DNA of 64,000 nucleotides, from NCBI RefSeq assembly GCF_030936135.1, contig NC_082612.1:19105475-19169474 (forward strand). Reading direction: 5' to 3'. A program made the position numbers and the translations under genes. Shown one piece after another: positions 50,611-63,034 of this stretch. How positions within the stretch are numbered: position 1 is the first letter of the stretch; each line of letters starts with the position of its first letter. This stretch comes from Gavia stellata. Its lineage: Eukaryota; Chordata; Aves; Gaviiformes; Gaviidae. The notes beneath the pieces were generated by a model that was given only the letters and a program-made list of their open reading frames with translations, made no database searches and was not told the origin of the DNA.

Positions 50611-52080
50611 CTTACCCGTGTACAAAGCTGTTGTGATTTAACACCAGCAAACTTGTTTTTCTTCTTCCAGTACTGGCAACAGGATCATGATGGCAAAGAG
50701 GAAACCGCCCCCGGCGCCAGGCTGAGGGGACAGGGCAGCCCACGCTGCCTCCGTGCCGTGAGGCAGCCCTCCTGCGACAGCAGGCCCTACCTCCCACCCC
50801 GTCTCCTAGTTTAAAACGAAACTCGGGGTTTGCGATAGCAAAGTCTTGAAACATCCAGAGTCATGAAATCGTTTCACCTGAACATGACGCACGTCTGATC
50901 CCAAATGTGGAATTGTTCCTGCTTCTGTTAATGATGTTTTTCCTGCATCTAAAAGCTTTGGCCTCACCCATAAAAATCACAAGCCCAAAGATGTCTATTA
51001 GTACATCCTTTAGACGCAGAGAAAAAAGTCATTTTGGAAGAATCAAGTGTGGTCACAGTTACTCACATCCAAGTTCCCAACCTACCGATTTTAACCATGT
51101 CACAGGCTTCCGGGAGGAGCAGGACCAGACTCTGGACCGCTCCCGACCAGCCCCCTTGGCCGCCTCTCTCCAGCCGTGCGCGTGCAGCCGGTGCTTACGA
51201 GTCGCCTGGCCGCCCCGGCTTCTGGGACGCGCCGCCTCCCCGTCTCGGCTCTCCCGCTGCCCCACGGCAGCCCTTGTGCCCCACAGCTCCTCACCTCAGG
51301 ACGTGGACTGTGGCTTCCCAGTTCCTCCCAAACCACTCTGCTGCCATGGGCAGCGCATCATCTGCTGTGCCACCCACAGCCATCTTTGTCTTCAGGAAGT
51401 TTTAGTCTGAGCACTTTTATGTATGGAAGATCGATACAAAGACAAAGATTTCTCTTTGAGTTAGATTTGGGATCCCTACATTAAAATTGTAATTTCTAAT
51501 TGTATTTTTTTTCAGGACGTGCCGTAACACCGTGATGACGCAACGATCTTGCACGTACGAGTGTTAATTTCCATTTTATAAAATATGTCCTTTCAAAATA
51601 ATCTTAAATTCCTACCTTATTGTTTAAGTTCAAAGGGGATCGTGAGAATTTGGTTATACTTTCACAGCTTTGAACACCTTTTAATATTGCTCTCCCGCAA
51701 AGGCATCTCATTCCTAATAGAGCCACGCCTGCAGCAAAACTGTTTGGATTAGACGTCGGATGTGGACAGGAGACTTACGAAGGCAACGCATGCGCTACTT
51801 ACGTATTTTAAAACGTCACCAAAACATACGCACGCCCTCTTAGTCCCATCTGACGGACGACAGCCTTTCCTCCTGTTTAAACACCGCCTGAGAGAAAATG
51901 ATTTCACTGAAGCGTCCGCCTGCAGAGGGGGATGCAGCCCTGCAGATAACCAAGCCTTGGCAGAGCGCTTTGCGCACACTGCCCACTTATGCAACGTGAC
52001 CGACAGGCAATAATCGACCCACCGAACCGCTGCACGGAAGCGGGAGGTTACGCCGATCCCAGCCAGGCGCTGGAGGGATC

Positions 52081-52158
52081 CCTGTCTGTCTCCAGGATCT
52101 TCTTTTGGATGCGGTGGGATCCCACCGCATCCGAAAGAAGATCCTAGAGACAGACAGG
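52081..52158. repeat. 78-bp almost perfect palindrome without a loop
   Basis: Two 39-base arms meet at GGGATCCC (centre between 52119 and 52120). The left arm begins CCTGTCTGTCTC and the right arm ends GAGACAGACAGG. Arms agree at 37 of 39 positions; both differences are transitions. The match stops exactly at each end. Transcribed from either strand it would form a 39-bp hairpin. Confidence 0.97.
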
Positions 52159-55100
52159 TCGCATGCACGCACGTAGGGCAGACTGAACACGTCAGAAGCC
52201 ATTTAATTCATCAAAACCAAGGAAATTCTCTTGCTTGTGGTCTGGTACAACGCTTCTTTTTTTAGAACAGTGGGAAGGTAATTAAATAAAAGCACAATTG
52301 CCGCCAGCATGACTGCCAGCAGATTCCGAAACCAACACTCGGGCCGAACAGCTTCTTTATGCTCGACCCGACTGCGTTCAAGCGATGCGAGAGTCCAGCA
52401 GCAATAAGGCCATCAAAGCCCCAGGAAATTTGACGAGATCGCTTTGCTGCTCTGAACTTTTGCGTGCACTTACCTAAAATCAGGCTGCCTTCCCGCGTCC
52501 TGCCTGCATGACCTCAGTTCTGTGTCTTACCTCCACTTGTGACGACGTTTTGACTCTGGAGCGATTCCATCTTTTCTGGGAGTTGGAAACGAGCTGCATG
52601 AGACGATTCAGGTCAACAGGCAAAACCACCTACAAACGGCAAACACTGAGGGACGGGGCCAGGCCCCGCCGACGCAGGGAAACTCCTGAGTAACTAAAGG
52701 TTTGGTAAAGCTAAAAATCAAGTGCTCAGAACGCAACCCTGATCGCGCAGCTTCCCAACAACTCCAGCCCAACGCAACCGCCCTGAACCACGGTGAGAAA
52801 GAGAAGGGGTTGCGCTTCCCTCGTCTGCTGCGTGCCCGCTCTGTCTGCCGAGCGCGCTGCCGGATGCTCAGCGCGATCGTGCGCGATGGGACTGCGGCTC
52901 TGACGCCAAACGCCACTGAGATTATTTTACAGACAAGGCGTCATCAGGCGATAAAAATTCAGCCAATTAACCTGTTCAAGCTTAATTAGAACCAATGCCT
53001 GGGAAGTCCGCAACTCCAGGCTACTCCCACAGTGAAATGGGGCTTCCTATCTTCATTTAGGCTGGAACTGCTTTTAAAACTATTTTCAACATTGCTGCAG
53101 TGCCCAGTTTTGCAAAGCCAAGTACTTTATTCCAGATGCGCCACTTGAAGTTTTTGCTGGCTGCTTTTACCACACCTGTGTTTGTTTTCTAAACCTTTGC
53201 GTGTTCTCTCGACTGCAACTGGCAGCAAATAAAGGGCTCCTGGCCAGGAGATGAAACTTGTATTTGTAATTCTTTCCCGGCTCTGTCAGCAAGGTTGGCG
53301 TTGCTGCCACTTTGTGGAATTTTAACGCAATTCCTTGGATTCCAGACAGTTTCATTTTAAAGCTGTTCCAGCACAAAAAAAAGAAAAGCCAACAGGCAGC
53401 TATGTAATTTCTGCCATCTGACTTGCCCGGTCTGACGGCGTCGGCGCGTTCCGTCACTTCAAGCAAAAAGCCCGCGCAAATACGTTTTGTATTTGTGCAA
53501 ATAAGTTTTCCCCCGAAAGGGTGGCTCCATCTTTCACTGAGCGCACGCAACCCGCGGCCTGACAGAGACAACAAGACACGCGTGCACCGGGCTGCGACGC
53601 AGAGAACGCACGCGTGGCTACGGCTGCCTGCCCGGCTTCTGAAGCGCCCCTGCAACCCGGCAGCATCCCGCAGGAGAATTTCTCTGATACTTATTAAATT
53701 AATGGTCCTGAAAATTAACACTCCAAGCAGGCGACTACGCAGCTACAGCCGTTCCTGGGAGTGGCAGCGGGGCTTGGCTCTGGCGACATAGCCAACGAGA
53801 AATGTTTTTGTGTCTTTGTTTGCTTGATGGGTAAGACTTACCTTGGGCCAAGAATCATAAGCAAATTCTCTTCCCTTACACACATTTTCTAAGAAAGAAA
53901 AAAAAATAGGGCAGTGCAAGTCAGCACACCTAACTCAGCATGGGCTGCTGCGAGAAAGAAATCGCAAATCCACGCACTGTCCTGACACAGTCCGAGTCAG
54001 ATCCCCGGCTGAACGGCCGCCAGACGAAGCCAACGGCACAACTACAGCTGCCAATACGACTGCATTTAGATGTCACGTTGTCAGCGCGCATTACGCCACG
54101 CGGCAACTTTCTCCTCCCGCTTCTCACTTCTCTTGCGTACCAGCGGCTGCCAGCTCCCCGGGCAAAACCGTGGGCAGCGGAGGACAGAAAGGACAGGAAT
54201 GGAAGAGCAGAGCCAAACAGCCCTTCTTCCTTCCCGTCCTCAGCGGATATCCTAGCTGCTCTCGCTACTGCCCTTTGGCTCCCCAAGGTCTTCCTTCGAC
54301 CTCCGAGAGCCCGCCGTGCCTGCCTCTCTCTTGCCTCCTCCTCTCCCAGCCCCTCGCACCCGGCTCGGCTTCCCCCCGGCTGGTTTCCTTGCTTTTTACC
54401 ACTCCCCACCCAACACGGGTTGCTGGAGCATCCCTAGGTCAGCTAACCAGAACCCATCTTACCTAATTACCACCAAAGATCTGCAACGCCACGCTCCCCC
54501 GCGGGCCAGCCCCTCTGCTCCACGCTCCGGCTTCTCCCGCTCGCAACGCCTGCACGCGCTTCGGCTTCCGGAGGGAGCCCGTTTCGCCCGGCCACCACCA
54601 CTGCCCTAAGGCACGCCAACGCTCCCTCCACCGGAGCCCGTCAGAGGGCAAGGAAGGAAAGCTGATGTGGGCAGACGCTTGCCCTGCTCCGTAAAGCCCG
54701 TGGCCACAGAAACACACGGCACAGCCCCGCTGCGGCGTTAGCCGGGCGCTGCTGCCTCCAGCGCCTCGGGGCCAGGCTGAGATCCGTCCCTCTGCGCGTG
54801 CGCGGTGCCGATTCACACCCACCGACGACTGGGTTTTAGCAGAAGGTTAGCTACCGCCCTTAATTAAAGTCTTCCTCGCTGAAAGAAGGTCAAAGCTGTC
54901 AAGACAAAACGAAGCGGTAAAAGGGAAGACTAATTCTGTCGTCTTTTTCACGTCATCAACCAAAAGACAGAGGCAGCACCGGACCACGCTGCGTGCAGTC
55001 ATTAGGAGAGAGGAAAAAAGGAAAATACGTACGTAGCAGGTATCCAGAGCTCCCGACGACACTTGGCCCAGTAAAACGTGTGCCAGGCTCAGACAAAATA

Positions 55101-55578
55101 AATGGGATTTGGAAACATGCTGGAATATTTTACCAAAGTAGTACTTACAAAGGAAGCCCAGCCTGGCAGTCTCGTCAGGATGGACACCTGAATTTCAAAC
55201 TTCGAGGTTCAAAAAACTTGAAACGCCTTTTTGCGTCTTCCCTCCAAAGGTGGCAATGAGGCGAAGGCAGCGGCAAGTTCGTGCTGTCGATTATTTCAAG
55301 AAATTTCAACCAGCTACCAAAGAAGGTGCGCGGCGCAATCAGCCGTTGCACGGCCACATCGCCCCTACACCTCGGGGCGAAGCTGCGCCCGGGGGCTTCC
55401 GCAAGCGCGTGCGAGCAGAGCGCAGGGGAGGGCGAGACATCTCGGCTTCAGCTCAGCAAACCAAGAAATTCCCCCTCCCCAGGCGGCTTGGTTTTCATGT
55501 CACCTTTACAATTGCGATCAACATCTCTTTCCTCTGAAGAACTTGAAGACAAGCAAGTCAAAATTTATATTTTAATTT

Positions 55579-55605
55579 TATATATGTATATATACACACA
55601 CACAC
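55579..55605. repeat. TA/CA microsatellite
   Basis: TATATGTATATATA followed by six CA units. A simple alternating purine-pyrimidine repeat. Confidence 0.8.
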
Positions 55606-58600
55606 GTGCAGCGATTCATCCTCAATACAGAAGACAAACAAACGAAAGATCTGTGGCACAATTTCTTTGGAGGATTTTTTTTTTTTTACCTTTTTTTAAG
55701 CTGTATCCCAGATCCGATTTTTCTCTTTTTCAAGGACTCGCAAAGGCAGCTACTTCTAATTCGCAGAAGCCTCAGAGTGCGGATTCAGTTAAAGTCAAAC
55801 GCATCCGTCTCCTCCCCTCACTTATTTGCACATCTTTTCCCACCGGACACTCCATTTTGCAAGAGCTTTGGCATCGTTTCTCCACGGGGCTGTAAGACAT
55901 CGCGTCTCTCCCGCGCCCAGGCCACCCCTGCGTCCCAGCCCGTGACGGGCTGCTGTGAGAGGGAGGACTGGTGCGGCACTCCTCGCGGGACGAGGAGCAC
56001 GTGACAGATTTAAAGACCGACGTTCCGCGTTCAGGAAACCCGACGGTTACTTTTTAAGGACGTTTTCACTGAGAATTGCAGATTTTATTTACGCTCTAAG
56101 ATGATGAGGAAAGCGGGGTGAAAAAAAGAAAAAAAACCCAACCCTGTACGGTAACACTCCAAATAGAAATCCCGCAGAAACGACCCAGAAATGCAAGGGC
56201 AGGGTGGCTGGCAGCTGAACAGAGGGGCAGCGCTTTGACCCGCGTGCCACATTTCACGTGCTGCCCGGAGACCGGGTGACCCGAGCCCTGCCGGCACCCA
56301 CGGCGCTACCGTACGCGTTGACGTCGCAAAGAAAACGCCACCCACGAAACCTTCAGCTCCCGCCCCGCTGGCTGCGTCTTGCTCAACCCCGTTTCCCAGG
56401 GCCCTCTGGAAAAAACCAAGACAAAGCAAAAGCCTCACCCCGAATCCTAATTAGCTCTTCGCCGAAGAGCGAGGAGACCTCATGAGCAAGTTCAGAGCCT
56501 TCTGCACCTCCTGTGTAACAAGCAAAAAGTCGCACAGGTTGGAGCAACTTTCAGAAATACCCTTCAGCTGCCACAGACCACATATGGGCTGATACGGCCT
56601 TCAAATATTGAAAAAGAGCGGAAAAAAAGCTATCGGTAGGGAGGCAGTTTTGCTGGCTCAACAGAGCGGACAACATTGCCCTATGGCTACGAGATGAAAC
56701 GCTGGACCCATAGAAAAACTCAACCTCAGCAATACTGAATAGGAGAGGAGAAAAACCCCGCGGGAATTCCAGGAACCCCGTACCTCGACAAAACGCATCG
56801 CAAACCAGCAGCGATCGCACGCTGCCGTTGTGAGACGCACAAGTCCCCGTTTCAGGAACGCAAAGTTTACGGAAACACATTCGGAAATGCTGACGATGGC
56901 CCAGGGACACTGTTGGGTTTGGGTAGGGGTTACTAAAAGCGCAATTAATATCAGGCAAGCACAGGCTGCCAAGGGGCTAGTTTAGCGTTCGGAGAGCAGC
57001 ATAGGGCTGAGAAACCGCAATCAACTTGAATGCAGGTGTTTTGCCAAAAATAAGACGTGTCTTTGAAAAGGGTAAGCCTAAGAGAGACAGCAAGCTAAAC
57101 TGTAACGTGTAACACATTGCAAAATAAATTAAACACGATTGCAAAGTTAGGTTTGGTCAATAAATAAATGAACAAACAACAAAAGATTATTGGAAAACAA
57201 CCCCAAAATATTTTTGGGTGGTTTAGGGCAGGGGGCCGCTGCCCCGGGCGGAAAGCCGAGCGGGGCGGTCGATGCCCGCCGCAGCCCCACGGCCGCCTGC
57301 TCCCCCTTCGCCCTCCTTGGCTTTTGGATGACCTCCCTTGCTGGCACGTCGCGCCTCCTTCCTCTGCGTCCCTCCTTCCGCTCCCCACCTCCATCCCCGC
57401 TCCGAATCTAACCCTCCTTGCTTTTGCCCCAAGCAAGGAGTGGGGGAAACACACCTTTTGGGGTGCGCGGGGGGAAGGAAACGGTGGGACAAAGGACGCG
57501 AGTGACCCAGGAGAAGCAGCTCCACCCCGGCCAGCAGACAGGACAGCCCGTGTCCAGCTACCCCTCGCACCCCACCGAAACCAGAACAAAATTCACAGGC
57601 GCTTCATCCACGTATGTGTGGCCGCAACCACAAGCTATCCCCCCCCACGCTCTTTCTTTTCTTACCCTCCGTGCATCTTGCAACCAGCCCGGGGCCGCCC
57701 TGGTTTCATGCCACTTGAAACCCTGGTTGACGGCAGTGACCCGAGTCCCGGTCCCACCTCGCCTGAGCAAACGCACCACCAAGCTCCCGCTGTCCAGTCG
57801 GCAGCTAAAAATCCCACCGGACGCTCATCTGGGGATGTTTCACATTTCATTTTTTTGGACAAACTGGATATTTTTCCCCTTTTAGTCTTATTTCAACACC
57901 GATTTTGCCATTGGGGTTTTAAGCGTGCGGTGAAAAAGTGCGTTGACCCAAAAAAACCCCCACGTGTACATTCCTATATATAACATCTGTAACAGCAACA
58001 TATCTAGTGGGGATAAAACCAGGTTTCAGTATCCTCTACAATCTACATACTCCATCAGAAAACCACATCCGTTATTAGCAAACATCGTAGGTGCAATGCC
58101 TGTTGCAAGAAAGGACCCGAATTATACACACGAATTCTATAGGCATAGTGCAGAGAGAGATGCAAAACTCGTTCTTCCAAGGAACGCTTACATTGCCCGC
58201 CACAAAACAAAAAGTGGGAAAAGCCCCAAACAAGAAGCGTAAGGCCACCGCAAAGAGATCGCCTTGCACAACCTACGGAAAGCAGAGCTACCCCAGGACA
58301 TGAAATCCCGCGGGATTCCCTGAGGGAAATCCATCCGTGAGCTAGAGCTGAGCAAACCCTCCTCCCAGCACCGCACCCGGCAACACCTCCGCGGCAAAGG
58401 CGGAGCAGCACGCTTCGCCCCCCGTTGCCGCGCCTTGCCTCCTGGTTTTCCGATTTAATTTCTTCGACTGCACGAAACCGAGCCCTGGGCTTTTCCCCGT
58501 CAGCGAGCGCCCGGAGCCAGGCTCTGCGGGATGGCAGCGGCCGGCCCCAGCAGAGTCTTCCCCGAATCCGTTTTGGGAGGGTAGGAGGCAGATGTCTTGA

Positions 58601-58848
58601 GTCGTGACCCTCCTGCCACTCGGAGCATCTAGATTCGCACCCGTTCTTGTTCCTAAAGGAAAGGGCAAGGGGCGATAAACAGGGGAGGAATTGAAACAGA
58701 GACTCCTTGTACAGAAATTCGTACTTAAACCTCATTCAGAAGGGGAACACTGAGACCGTTCAGAGAGAAAAGGCAAATCACAATTTCTCTGCAAGAAGCT
58801 GAGAACATGAGGACTCTTGCAACAACTCATAACAAACAGGCCACTTCA

Positions 58849-58861
58849 TTTATTGTTTATT
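58849..58861 (-). terminator. Double polyadenylation signal for a minus-strand transcript
   Basis: Read on the minus strand, two AATAAA hexamers occur in AAATAAACAATAAATG (+ positions 58849-58854 and 58856-58861). They are followed within about 30 bases by GT-rich sequence (TGTTTGTTATGAGTTGTTGC). This is a textbook poly-A site for a gene transcribed towards KLHL8. In mammals that neighbour is AFF1. Confidence 0.45.
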
Positions 58862-61800
58862 TCCCCATATGAATGAATCACCCATCTCGGAAACTCCATC
58901 GCACACAGGGCAGAAAAAGTTATTTACAAGAGGGACGTACACCCCCAAAATAAGTTTAAGATGTACAGATTTATAATGGGAACCAAGAGGGAGGGGAGAG
59001 GACAAAACCAAAACCGAGGACATTGCAGTCAGACTTCGACTTTCGGTTACAGAAGAGATCTCCGTCTCCGTGTAAGTGGGGTTTTCAACTATTAAATAAA
59101 TGGCATCTTAAAAATAGAACATTTGACAATTTCAACACATGTATTATTTCTTCTCAATAAATATTGCATGGAAATGATGCTGCTTTGCCACCACAGCTGC
59201 CTCCTCTCCTTCTGGGACTCGACCAGCACCTCTGTTTTTCCTTGGATTCGTGGTTTTGTTTCCTAATGGCAAATGCTATTTCCTCCACTGTTACGTATTG
59301 GTTTGGGGTTTTTTGGTTGGTTTTTTTTTGTTTGTTTGTTGTTTTTTTAAAGGCCTGAACAGGCCCAAGTGAAAACGATGAGCATCTTTCCCAACCCTTC
59401 GCAGGCCTTTGACCTGGCTCAAGGTCGAAATACGATGGCTTTTTAAAAATTACCTATTATTTAAACAGTCTTCTCCATGACCTGAAACAAAACGTAGCTT
59501 CCTGCTATGTAGCTTAGTACTGATGCTTCCACAGATGGCTTTTGAAATGAGAGCCCCCAGCCAGCCCCCCCACCACGCCTGTGACACCAACTGCCCGCCA
59601 CCTCCTTCCCTCCGAAGCCCGGGAGAGTTTGCCCCGGGAGCGGGAGCAGCCCTTGCACGGCCGCCTCCGCACGGTAGCGGAGCGCGTGTTGCCTTTTCCC
59701 AACTGTAAAGCAGCAAAGGGCAGTGGTTCATCTGCCTTCTCTGGGTCACTTCTTACTGACTTCGCTCGCCCGACGCCCTCGCGTGAGCTTTCCGACGGGA
59801 AGCCGGCTTGGCGGCAGGGAGAGAGATGGGCGTACGCGAAATGAAAGTACCGGGGGGGGGGGACGGGGACGACACCCGCGTCCTTGCTTCACCTTACGCT
59901 TAACCCTAACACTCTGCTACGGTTCTTGCAGACTCCCACAGCGGTTTTCAGGTTCAGTAAAGCTTCCTTCCTTCCTCCTCCTCCTCAGCTGGTGATCCTA
60001 AAAATAACTTTGTTTAAAGACAAAGTCAGAAGACGGCATCGACCCCTTAAGTCTGGAATCGAGCTCCAAAGTGCACGTCAAGCCTTCAGGCCGGCCGGCT
60101 ATCCCCACGCTTCCTGAGAACAAAACAGTTAACGCTGATTCTCTCTCTGTCCCTGGCTCACTCAGAGCAGTCGCTCCTCCCGCGAGGAGGAGCGCAAGTG
60201 AACTTTGATAAGTAAAACGGGGATGGGTTGGGGGGACATGGACCTTCCTTCCACTGGTTAGGACAGCTTATCCCTGAAATGCACTAAGGCTTCTAATAAA
60301 GTGAACATAAAAGGACAGTCCCTTGAAGGTGCGGGAAGACCCAGCCGGGGTGCCGGGGGTCCGGCGCTGCCAGGGGAGGCAAGCGGAGAGCTCCCTTGGG
60401 CTCGGGACTAGGGCAGAGCCGCGGCAGGCTCCCGCCGCCTCCTCCCAGAGGTGAGAGGACTCCGGGCTTCCCCCTGGCAGGGGCCATTTCTACAGAAACT
60501 GCTTTTGGAAATGCAGACCTTTTGCCGGTATTTCTTTACCGTCCATTTTCGTGAGCCTCAAAAACCACGAGCAGGGTGTTTTACGAAGGGGGTACCGCTG
60601 CGCTCGTGCAGACCCGTTCCTCCATCCTGAAATTACGTGGGAAAGGGAGCTAATTCTTTCCTGTAAGCACAATTATTTTGGGATACCATCCTTCTCTTCG
60701 CCTCTCCCACGGGTCTGTCAGAGATAGGGCGAGGGATGCGAGAGGGGACCAGAGAGCTAAGGCACACTATTAGATACGAGGACGGCAGGACGCTGCTGTC
60801 ACACAACAGGAATCTTTGGGTAGAGAAGGGTGTCCTCTTACTGAATACACAAATGCCGCGGATGCTGCCTTCGCCGTTACCGTCACCTGCAAAATCGCAA
60901 TTTCAAAAACGCAGCTCCCGACAAAGAAAAAAAATGCTTGCAAACAGCTAATTATTCCCTTTCGTGTTCCCTTGACAGATTTCTAAGTCGTTGGGCCCAT
61001 CCTGTAGTTTGGTTGAGAAAGAGCACATGAGTTATCTCCCACGGGAAGGATGCCCTACTTTGGTACCAAATCCTGCTCTTAGATATTCACCGAGACCAGC
61101 AACGGTTGCAGGCAAATATCCAAAGGCAAAATTTGTCTTATGTTCCGCATTCAGCCAGTTAGTCCCTCCTTAATCGAAGCGATTCCTCCCCACGTAGGCT
61201 CTCAGACTCAGAACAATGTCCAAGCAATCACAGTGCCCCAGTACAGCTGTCCACCCCCACCCATCGAAAGGACAAAAAGCAACCGGCAAAGGAGGCTTCG
61301 GCCTGAGCGACGTCCTTCCAGCGCAGAAGAGAGGCAGAGCTGTTTCCAACCATACCTGGTCATTTTGCCACCCCGGCTGTGTTTGGCGTACAAGGCTTAA
61401 ACCGAGCAAGACTCTTAAGTAACATAGTTCAGGTGCTAAGCGCACGCGTGAGTGCACGGCAAGGAGGAGGACGAAAGCAGCGATGACTTAGAAAGCGACC
61501 TTGCAGCACTGAAGGCAGCGGCTTCCCCCGATTCTCAGGACAGCAGCTGGCTGACAAATGCAAGAGGGTGAGGTTGGAAAGCAGGCAAGGCAGACCGCTT
61601 CGCTGTTTTTATTCTAACGTAACGCTGTTCGGTGCTGATGAGGTTGCTACTTGCCGCCTGAGGAACAAAGACACCGAAGATTGCATCCGTGCTCGCAAAA
61701 CCACTTCTCTGACACGTCTTCTGGGCACACAGCTGTTGCAGACTGGGGGATGTTGCATAATAACCTCTGGAGGCAGATTTCCTTCTTGTCGGCACTTCTT

Positions 61801-62941
61801 CATGTGTGATTATTGTCCTGCTGGTTATTCGTAATAGAAATGTTTATAGACCATCAATACATTGAGCCATTCGGACAATTCATTGCACTTCGTCGTTTTA
61901 AAGGAAGGTGCCATCAACGCTGAGGCTTTCCTCCGTCTCTTCTTTTTCAAGGCAGCAAAGCGCTACCTTAAAAACACAGTTCCAAGTTTTTCCAGTGTAA
62001 CCAGATCCCTTCCACCTTGATTTATTTTCCCTTGCAGGTGCTTTGTATCCAACGATTCAACAAGTCAGACTGTTTCTGAGGCTTCAAAAGTGCAAAAAAG
62101 TTTAAGGTACTTAACCACCTTGAGCACCAGTTAAGGCGTATTTGTTTCCAGTCTCAGCCACTGTAAACCCTGTCTAGTGTAGTGTACCAGTTCGGTCATG
62201 CTACTGTTCAGTGCCAGAGCGCACGTCGCTGTGCCGAGTTCAGCAAAAAACTCTGGAAAAAGGGGAGGGAGAGAGAAAACATTTGGTTGGTTTCACACAA
62301 CAGGCACGTCTGACAGGCGACAACAGCGAGTCCCGTTAAAGGCTTTGTTAGCGCAGGGAGCTCAGCAATAGCGGAAGGCTGGGAAGCGTCACAAGCACAC
62401 GAGGCAGGGCACGTGAGAGGAAAAGGCACTCACACACGCATACGCACGCTGAACCGCCTCCCCAAGCGCCGGTTTTAAAAGGACATCGAGAGTCCGCGGT
62501 AGGTGGGCAAAAGTTTGGGTGTTCGCACCCCAGTCCCTGCCGCGCGCTTCCCCCAGATTTTAAAGAGGCCAAATTTGAGTGTCTTTCTGAGCGATGCCCG
62601 GAAGCGCACACAGCCGTCGTCGGACTGGTCCCTTTCCTCCATCCATCCGCAAACCTTGGAGACATCACGATTTCTCAACTGAACAGGTTTAAAAATGTAT
62701 ATAGCTTGCCAGGCTACGCAGCTCTCATCTGGGTTGCTTATAGCTGGGCACGTCAGGCAGATTTAAGAGAGTCCTCCTGTCCTGCCACCAACTTCAGGCA
62801 CCGCGCTCCTCCTCCCGCACGGGCAGGAGGTGGCTCCTGCGGCGTATCTGAACCTGCCGGGAGGTGCCGGCAGGCTGCACGCCCTGCTCCGTGCGGGCAA
62901 TCGTCTAGGCAGGTGACAGTGAGTTACCTCTTCCTTTCCAG

Positions 62942-63034
62942 TCACCTTGCCAAGACATTCCTGCGTGACCTGCCTCCCAGTGACATGAGCTTGTCCCAGT
63001 CCCTCAGTCCCTCCAGCCTCGATGGTGTTGCCAG
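62942..63034 (+). other. Exon-like 93-bp open block, unassigned
   Basis: Bounded by an acceptor (CTCTTCCTTTCCAG ending 62941) and a donor (GCCAG/GTACCT at 63035). It is 93 bases, a multiple of three, open in one + frame only, with a serine-rich peptide containing SLSQSLSPSSL. The minus strand is also open with usable splice sites (AAG/GTGACT). I cannot assign it to a gene; it may be chance. Confidence 0.2.

Larger units (their letters stand above)
50611..58824. other. Intergenic region with CpG-rich patches
   Basis: About 8 kb between KLHL8 and the proposed end of a minus-strand transcript. CpG-rich patches occur near 51100-51330, 52640-52910, 53430-53660, 54000-54800, 55330-55440, 57220-57600 and 58290-58560, and give rise to long but featureless open frames. 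No protein family was recognised on either strand. A long palindrome and a microsatellite are listed separately. Confidence 0.5.

Noticed and set aside
53167-53721. 184-codon open frame on the minus strand
   Set aside because: No recognisable motif, no AFF-family similarity by eye, mixed composition with no supporting gene structure.
57168-57983. 271-codon open frame on + and a 164-codon frame on - over the same CpG-rich patch
   Set aside because: No recognisable domain, proline-rich biased composition, both strands open at once, no matching splice or start context.
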